A stretch of 36,467 bases of DNA from Lachnospiraceae bacterium (GTDB lineage: Bacteria; Bacillota; Clostridia; Lachnospirales; Lachnospiraceae), in NCBI GenBank assembly GCA_021202075.1, contig JAJQDT010000040.1, positions 1 to 36,467 of the forward strand, written 5' to 3'. Shown here piece by piece: positions 31,247-36,467 of the stretch. Under the pieces are notes generated by a model. It made no database searches, had not been told where the DNA came from, and worked only from the letters and a program-made list of their open reading frames with translations. The position numbers were made by a program, and so were the translations under genes. How positions within the stretch are numbered: the stretch's first letter is position 1; each line of letters opens with the position of its first letter.

Positions 31247-32467
31247 ATGAAACGGTTTGCATTTTTATGGGTGGGCTTTATGATGGCAGTTTTTGTACTG
31301 CCAGGCGCGGCGGCTGCAGGGCAGGAAACAGGAGCGTCAACGGAACGAGAAATGTCTATGGAGCAGGAGGCGTTAACGGAACAGGAAGTGCTTTCAGAAG
31401 CATATTTTTCAATTAACGGGCAGGAATACTCTTTCACACCGGTTCTGGGAGACTTTCTGGAGAACGGCTGGGAGATGGGGGCTGTATTGGAAACTTTTGG
31501 CTATTCCTGGTCGGAGGGGCCTTATGAGACGGAGAAAGCAGAAGAGGGAGAGTGGGTCACCTATACGGACACGCTGGCTGAACAAAATGCGGTTACATTC
31601 GATTCCGGATACCAGCTGCTAAGCGGCGAGGATGCGGTGGGAGCATATCTGGATGAGATTGCAGTGGAAAAAGGCACAGAATTGACGGAGTGCCCGCTGG
31701 GGCATCTTGGGGTTCCTGTGGGGGATGTTGACAGCTTTATCGTGAACGGAGCTGAGCTGGCAAATGCGGATTACACAGATATGGTGGATGCCTTTGGCGA
31801 ACCGGAAACAATGGAAGAGAATGGGGCTGGCGTAATCGTTTCCTATTCTCTGCCGGAGCTTTCCGCTCAGATTTCCTTTGTTTATAGTGGGGCTGCCGGA
31901 GAGGAAGAAGGCCTGAATGAGCTTATGGATACAGAAGCTTTGGCGGACGAGATCTGTCTATATTTTGGGCTTCCGACCATCGGCGATTTAAGTTTTTCTC
32001 TGAATGGCTGGAATTATCTGATTTATCCGACGCTCGGAGATTTCCTGGAGAATGGCTGGGAGCTGGGAGAGAGCGCGGAGCAGATCGGAGACTGGTCCGA
32101 GGAGGAAGGTCCCTATAATGTAGTCACGTCCGGGTATTACCTGACGAGTGGAAATAACCAGGTGACAGTCTGTCTGGATGATGAGCAGGTACGGGCGGGT
32201 GAGGATCCTGAGAATTGTTCCTTAAGGAGCCTGAGCCTGTACGGAAGCGGAGACAATGCTGTGGACAGCCTGCAAATTAATGGTCAGGAGATTGGCGGGG
32301 TTACCAGGGAGCAGTTGGTAGAAGCCCTGGGGGAACCGTATCGTCTGCTGGAGGAGTCGTATGGGACAACTTACTATTACTCCTTTCCGGAGTGCGGGAT
32401 TACATTGATAACCGTGAACTATTCCAGTACCGGTGAGACACAGTCGCAGATCATGATTTCGTTTTAA
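31247..32467 (+). CDS. secreted protein with two repeated domains, function unknown
   Basis: 406-aa exported protein. Signal peptide MKRFAFLWVGFMMAVFVLPG with an AAA-type cleavage site near residue 24 and no lipobox. Two homologous domains of about 150-190 residues follow, starting near 53 (FSINGQEYSFTPVLGDFLEN) and near 249 (FSLNGWNYLIYPTLGDFLEN). Each ends with a NGAELANADY or NGQEIGGVTR element, an (A)FGEP or ALGEP turn and a YSLPEL/YSFPEC strand. Both are acidic. Its place after the M56 gene in the BlaI operon suggests it is the regulated output, or the ligand, of that switch. ATG 31247 follows GAGAGGAGGG; the earlier ATG 31229 lies at that site. Confidence 0.8.
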   Translation: MKRFAFLWVGFMMAVFVLPGAAAAGQETGASTEREMSMEQEALTEQEVLSEAYFSINGQEYSFTPVLGDFLENGWEMGAVLETFGYSWSEGPYETEKAEEGEWVTYTDTLAEQNAVTFDSGYQLLSGEDAVGAYLDEIAVEKGTELTECPLGHLGVPVGDVDSFIVNGAELANADYTDMVDAFGEPETMEENGAGVIVSYSLPELSAQISFVYSGAAGEEEGLNELMDTEALADEICLYFGLPTIGDLSFSLNGWNYLIYPTLGDFLENGWELGESAEQIGDWSEEEGPYNVVTSGYYLTSGNNQVTVCLDDEQVRAGEDPENCSLRSLSLYGSGDNAVDSLQINGQEIGGVTREQLVEALGEPYRLLEESYGTTYYYSFPECGITLITVNYSSTGETQSQIMISF

Positions 32468-32523
32468 ATGTTCGGACTTTTGAACTTTAAGTTGTTTTTT
32501 GACCTTTTTTGACCGTTAGTGCC

Positions 32524-32552
32524 TTCACAAAAAGGTCAGAATGAATTATAAT
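32524..32552 (+). promoter_or_regulatory. promoter of the RelE/ParE-type toxin-antitoxin pair
   Basis: TTCACA (32524-32529), 17-base spacer, TATAAT (32547-32552). TTTTTTGACC is repeated just upstream and GGTCA lies in the spacer, giving a possible TGACC/GGTCA operator. Confidence 0.6.
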
Positions 32553-32598
32553 ATGCTCAGAAGGCGGAAGAGCAGAGTTTTAAATTGGAGGTTTCTTT

Positions 32599-32841
32599 AT
32601 GAGTACGATAGAAGCGACGATGTCTATGATGGAAGTAATGCCGGAGGACGCAAGAATTAAGGTGATGGAATATGCACAAAAGCTTTTTACATCCAGAAAA
32701 CCTGCAAACCCATTTATTTCGCTGACAACAGAGCAAATTCTTTCGGATCTTGATGAAGCACATCAGCAGATTGAGGAAGGAAAAGGAGTCCCGGCAGATA
32801 CTGCAATGACACAGATGGGGAGACGGCATGGATTCATTTAA
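32599..32841 (+). CDS. type II antitoxin (RelB/StbD-like)
   Basis: 80-aa small protein overlapping the toxin gene by 14 bases. The N-terminal half (SMMEVMPEDARIKVMEYAQKL) is a likely dimerisation/DNA-binding region; the C-terminal half is an acidic helix (ILSDLDEAHQQIEEGKG) of the sort that wraps a RelE-type toxin. No precise family is assigned. TTGGAGG precedes the ATG. The overlap and partner make the antitoxin call likely. Confidence 0.75.
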   Translation: MSTIEATMSMMEVMPEDARIKVMEYAQKLFTSRKPANPFISLTTEQILSDLDEAHQQIEEGKGVPADTAMTQMGRRHGFI

Positions 32842-33160
32842 TGTGATTATGGCGCCGAGAGCTGTGGAACAGTTGGATGATTTTATTGACTATATTCAAT
32901 ATACATTGTTAAACGATCAAGCGGCGAAGAGCGTCTATAATGATGCACTGGAGACGGTAGAAGAATTGAAAACGGTTGCGGCCAGCCTGCAATATTGCCG
33001 AAACTCCAAACTCAGGCAACGGGGGTATCGGGTAATAAATTTTAGACAACATCAATATCTTATGTTGTATCTGGTGAAGGGCAGGAATGTTTATGTTGAG
33101 GCGGTGTACCATCAGCGACAGGATTATGAGAACACTTTTGTTGAAAATATGAATGGATAA
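32828..33160 (+). CDS. type II toxin, RelE/ParE superfamily
   Basis: 110-aa basic protein with the RelE/ParE layout: two N-terminal helices (APRAVEQLDDFIDYIQYTLL, AAKSVYNDALETVEEL), then a beta-sheet with YRVINFRQHQYLMLYLV and VYVEAVYHQRQDY. The C-terminal HQRQDYEN block is typical of this group. It could be a ribosome-dependent mRNA interferase (RelE) or a gyrase poison (ParE); the residues I can see do not decide. The strong terminator at 33176-33205 closes the operon. Confidence 0.88.
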   Translation: MDSFNVIMAPRAVEQLDDFIDYIQYTLLNDQAAKSVYNDALETVEELKTVAASLQYCRNSKLRQRGYRVINFRQHQYLMLYLVKGRNVYVEAVYHQRQDYENTFVENMNG

Positions 33161-33175
33161 CTTTCGCAGTGTTTT

Positions 33176-33205
33176 ACAGGCAGCCATAATGGCTGCCTGT
33201 TTTTC
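33176..33205 (+). terminator. terminator after the toxin-antitoxin pair
   Basis: ACAGGCAGCCAT / ATGGCTGCCTGT with a single-base centre, then TTTT. It starts 16 bases past the toxin stop. Confidence 0.9.
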
Positions 33206-33290
33206 CCAATTGTTGAACCAAGATTTTTAGTACGTATTTTCTGCATTTTTTCAAAAAAGTGAATTTTCCTGTAACCATTTTTCCTTTAGA

Positions 33291-33446
33291 AGCGTAGAGA
33301 CCGATGAAAACGGTGTTATATGGCTTTACTTCGAGTCCCATAAAGTAGATATTACGGAGTATCTGTCCGGAAGCAGCCGAAGCATGATTGATTTTTCACC
33401 TCATGGCTGGTTTTCAAAACATGGGAGGAAACACTTGACTAGATGA
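33291..33446 (+). pseudogene. possible gene remnant
   Basis: An open stretch ending at TGA 33446 reads SVETDENGVIWLYFESHKVD and then ITEYLSGSSRSMIDFS, with the composition of a real protein but no start codon or ribosome binding site. It continues upstream as low-complexity sequence. Probably a 3' fragment of a lost gene; family not recognised. Confidence 0.3.
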
Positions 33447-33463
33447 ACGTTAAGGATTATATT
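33435..33463 (+). promoter_or_regulatory. promoter of the BspA-like gene
   Basis: TTGACT (33435-33440), 17-base spacer, TATATT (33458-33463). The start near 33470 gives a leader of about 50 bases ending in AGGAGG before the ATG at 33520. Confidence 0.8.
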
Positions 33464-33519
33464 TGATATCAGATAAGAACTGGAAACTATTGTTGTTTAT
33501 AAAGAACCAGGAGGTACGT

Positions 33520-36467
33520 ATGAAAAGAAGAAATCTGTTTTCCAGAGGGCTGGCGCTGCTTTTGTCTATAGCAATGTGCCTGAATCTTTTCCCGGTGGGG
33601 GGCAGCCGAGACATTAGAGGATTCTGCATCGGCGGATGCGAGTGCAGCAGCAATTGATGTGAGCGAAGTAAGCGGCACAGATGATGTTGGTGTCCTGATT
33701 GCTTCTGAACTTTCGGATGTGTCAGAGGAGCAGGATGGACAGGAAAATTATATTATGGATTTGGTAATTGACGGAACGACTGCTGTTGTGACATTTTTTG
33801 TCACAGATGACACAGCGGTCGCTGACGTGGTGGTTGCCATATATGATGAGAGTGAGGAGCAGATGCTTGCGTCCGGTACCGTTTCTGTCAGTGGAGAGGA
33901 CAGTTCATGCAGTATCGGGATCGAGGGCGAGCTTCCCGCTTATTTTATTGCGAAAGCATATCTTTTGGACGCAGAAACGCACGAGGCACTTTGCACGGAA
34001 TTTGAAAGCCTGATGTATACAGAGGAGATGCAGGGGCTTCTCGAAAAAAGTACGGATGATTTTGATGAGCGGCTGGTTCTGAATCTGGACGATGACAGCA
34101 GTACGAATTATCTGGTTTTCAGTGAATCTACGTTTATCTTTGAGGAAGAATCCGGAATAAACGAGATAACGGATTATGGAGATGGCACTTATACTGTGGA
34201 GAATGCGGACGACATATTCTGTGCTCTGAATGTGGGAGATGTGTTTGCCTATCAATACAGTGACAGGAATGTCCTGCTTGTGAAGGTCACCTCTGTTACC
34301 GTTGAAGGGTCTACGGTATATCTCACGGAAGACACGGACACTGAACTCTCGGATGTGTTTGAGTATGCTAAAATTGAGAGCGACAGCGAAGGCTCTTCTA
34401 TGACTGTGGATGATGATAACCTGGAGGCAGGAGTCTCCTATCTGGGAAAAACGTACGAATATACGGAGTCTGAAGCTGGAATCAGTACAGTGGATTTAGA
34501 CATGTCAGGAAATTTTACGCACGCGGTTTCTTTTGGCATAAATAAGGAACTTCAATCACAGGATAAAAGCGCGGCAGCAGGGATAAATGGTACGCTGGGG
34601 CTCAGTCTGGCTGTAAATGTCAGGCTGTATCTGACACAGTCCTACCAGTATACGCAAGTGGCGGTCGACTATAAAATGGGATTTTCAGGCAGCTTTGATG
34701 GTGAGCTTACGTTGGCTGAGATCGCGCTTGGGGAAATACAGCTTATGGTTTTGCCGACTGTCATTATTGGAGTGGTACCGCAGTTTGTTGTACAATTCTC
34801 CGGCTCACTTTCTTTCAACGCGGAATTACAGGGGAAAGTAGGAATCTCCTATGACAGTGATACGGGCTTTGTGAACTTATGCACAAAGCCATCTTTGAGC
34901 TCATCAGTCATTTTTGACGGCAATGTCTACATCGGAATAAAACTTCCCGGATACGCAGCATTTTTGAACAGGAAAATAGCAATGGTAGAGATTGAACCAT
35001 ACACGGGAGTCGAGCTGGATGTGACGTATACTTACGCGGAGTCGTCAGCCGCTTCGGAAGATTATCCGAGTGAAATACATACCTGTGAAGCCTGCTATTG
35101 CGGCAGTATGTATGTGAAAGTAGGCTGCTCAGGAAAAGTCAGCTTTTTCAGAGACTGGATATGCGGGGAAATGACGTTTGCGGAGCTGACAGGGAAGCTG
35201 AATGATTTTTATTACTCGGTGGATCATGATGAACTGGGATACAACAGCACCTGTCCTTATATTGGTTACCGCTGTACGGTAACTGTAGTGGATGAATATG
35301 ACGATCCGATCAGTGACGCTGTCATTTCCGGAACCGGACTGGAGGAGACGCTGATTACGGATGAAAATGGAACGGTTATCTTCTATCTCTCTAACGGATC
35401 ATATACGCTGACGGCCGAAGGAGCGAATTCATCTGGTTCAAAGACAATTACAGTGAAGAATAACATCAAAAAAGTAACGATACGGATGCTGGAGGAGGAG
35501 ACAGAAGAGGAGACTGAGGAGACTGAAGAAATAGAGCCCGCAGAGGGTACCTGTGGCGAAAATCTCACTTGGTATCTGGACGCGGAGGGCACGCTGACCA
35601 TCAGCGGGACGGGTGATATGTATACGTATACGTATTATGATAACGCGGACTCAGAATGTGCTCCATGGACATATATGTATACGGGGATAGCTATCCGCTC
35701 TATTGTGATAGAAGAAGGAGTGACCAGCATAGGGGATTATGCTTTCAAATATGGTGGCGGATGGAATGGTGACAGTTGGGATGATGGATATTCTGCAAGC
35801 GTATCTCGAAGCTACAGTTTGACAAGTGTCAGTATTCCGGATACGGTTGTCCAGATTGGAGACAGCGCTTTTTCTGATTGCAGAGGGCTTACCGAAATTT
35901 CTATTCCTGCCAGTGTGACAAGTATAGGGGATTATGCATTTTCGTACAATACCAGTCTCACCAGCCTGGTTATTCCGGATGGAGTGACAAGCATAGGGGA
36001 GCGTGCGTTTTCGTTCTGCGGGAATTTGCAGAGTGTGACAGTTCCTGCCAGTGTAACCGATATGGGAGAGGGGATTTTTGCATATTGCTATGACTTGACA
36101 GATGTCGTTTTAAAGGATGGAATAACGAGTTTGAGTGAATATATATTTTACTATTGTAAAAGCCTTGAAACCATTACCATTCCAGACAGTGTAACCTATA
36201 TCGGAGAAAGCGCATTCGAGCTTTGTAAGAGTTTGAATGATGTAACACTTTCGAGTGGGCTGACCAGACTGGAGTATCATGTGTTTGCCTGGTGTACCGG
36301 CCTGACCAGCATTGTCATTCCCTATGGCGTGACAGAAATAGACATTGCCTTTGTTGAGTGTACGAGCCTGAGTAATGTAACGCTTCCAGACAGCGTGATC
36401 AGCATGGATTCAGCGTTTGAACACTGTACGAGTCTGAGCAGTATAACGCTTCCAGACAGCGTGACAA
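33520..36467 (+). CDS. BspA-like leucine-rich-repeat surface protein, frameshifted in a G6 tract, cut by window edge
   Basis: A signal peptide (MKRRNLFSRGLALLLSIAMC) starts at ATG 33520 after AGGAGG, but its frame stops at 33657. From 33602 the next frame is open to the window end (about 955 codons). Reading GGGGG instead of GGGGGG at 33597-33602 joins them smoothly as NLFPVGAAETLEDSASADAS, a normal cleavage site. The body has a large beta-rich region, a carboxypeptidase-regulatory-like domain near 35280-35470 (DEYDDPISDAVISGTGLEE), a CGENLTWYLDAEGTLTISG segment and then BspA/LRR_5 repeats (VTSIGDYAFSYNTSLTSLVI) to the edge. Such proteins are surface adhesins. The shift may be phase variation, a true mutation or a sequencing error. 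Confidence 0.8.

Overview
The window looks like a chromosomal piece of an anaerobic gut-type Clostridia, most likely a member of the Lachnospiraceae. This rests on the gene set: a Tet(M)-like GTPase fused to a YacP/Rae1-type NYN nuclease, an anaerobic NrdG activase, LarB, a TIGR04086-like membrane protein, BspA-type surface proteins and BlaI/M56 regulation. Strong GGAGG ribosome binding sites and TTGACA/TATAAT promoters with 17-base spacers fit as well. No rRNA, tRNA, CRISPR array, phage or transposase gene was seen. The species cannot be named from this alone.

Layout. 1-3162: palindrome-rich leader, then a MATE exporter overlapping a cytidylate-kinase-like gene, a 47-aa protein and a HEAT-repeat protein. 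3388-6903: the 1171-aa GTPase-nuclease fusion. 7201-8805: an FGGY sugar kinase. 9118-12131 (minus strand): a DapF-family protein without its two catalytic cysteines, an inositol-monophosphatase-family enzyme, a Uma2 nuclease and a small XRE regulator. 12257-15328: a secreted leucine-rich-repeat protein. 15695-18590: a nucleotidyltransferase/HEPN pair, LarB and a HAD phosphatase. 18634-18989: a compact Fst/par-like type I toxin-antitoxin locus whose toxin frame is broken by a short palindrome. 19067-24243: sbcD-sbcC. 24681-28506: a Pro/Glu-rich repeat protein, a small membrane protein and an AAA ATPase with a DUF234-like nuclease tail. 28543-29025 (minus): NrdG. 29504-32467: BlaI repressor, M56 metalloprotease and a secreted two-domain protein, preceded by a perfect BlaI-type operator. 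32599-33160: a RelE/ParE-type toxin-antitoxin pair. 33520 to the right edge: a BspA-like surface protein with a frameshift in a G6 tract.

Three things stand out. First, the fusion protein joins an EF-G/Tet(M)-like ribosome-binding GTPase to the nuclease family whose Bacillus member Rae1 cuts mRNA in the ribosomal A site. Second, the type I toxin-antitoxin locus carries two direct repeats that make its small RNA complementary to the toxin start region, and a 44-base palindromic insertion explains the aberrant toxin C-terminus. Third, several conserved proteins (LarB, SbcD, SbcC, the fusion GTPase) and one family-specific protein carry in-frame degenerate tandem repeats with unit lengths of 36 to 45 bases. 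LarB and SbcD each hold exactly four 42-base units of unrelated sequence.

Limits: all assignments come from reading motifs. No database search, structure prediction or alignment was run. Functions of the 47-aa protein, the Pro/Glu-rich protein and the secreted two-domain protein are unknown.
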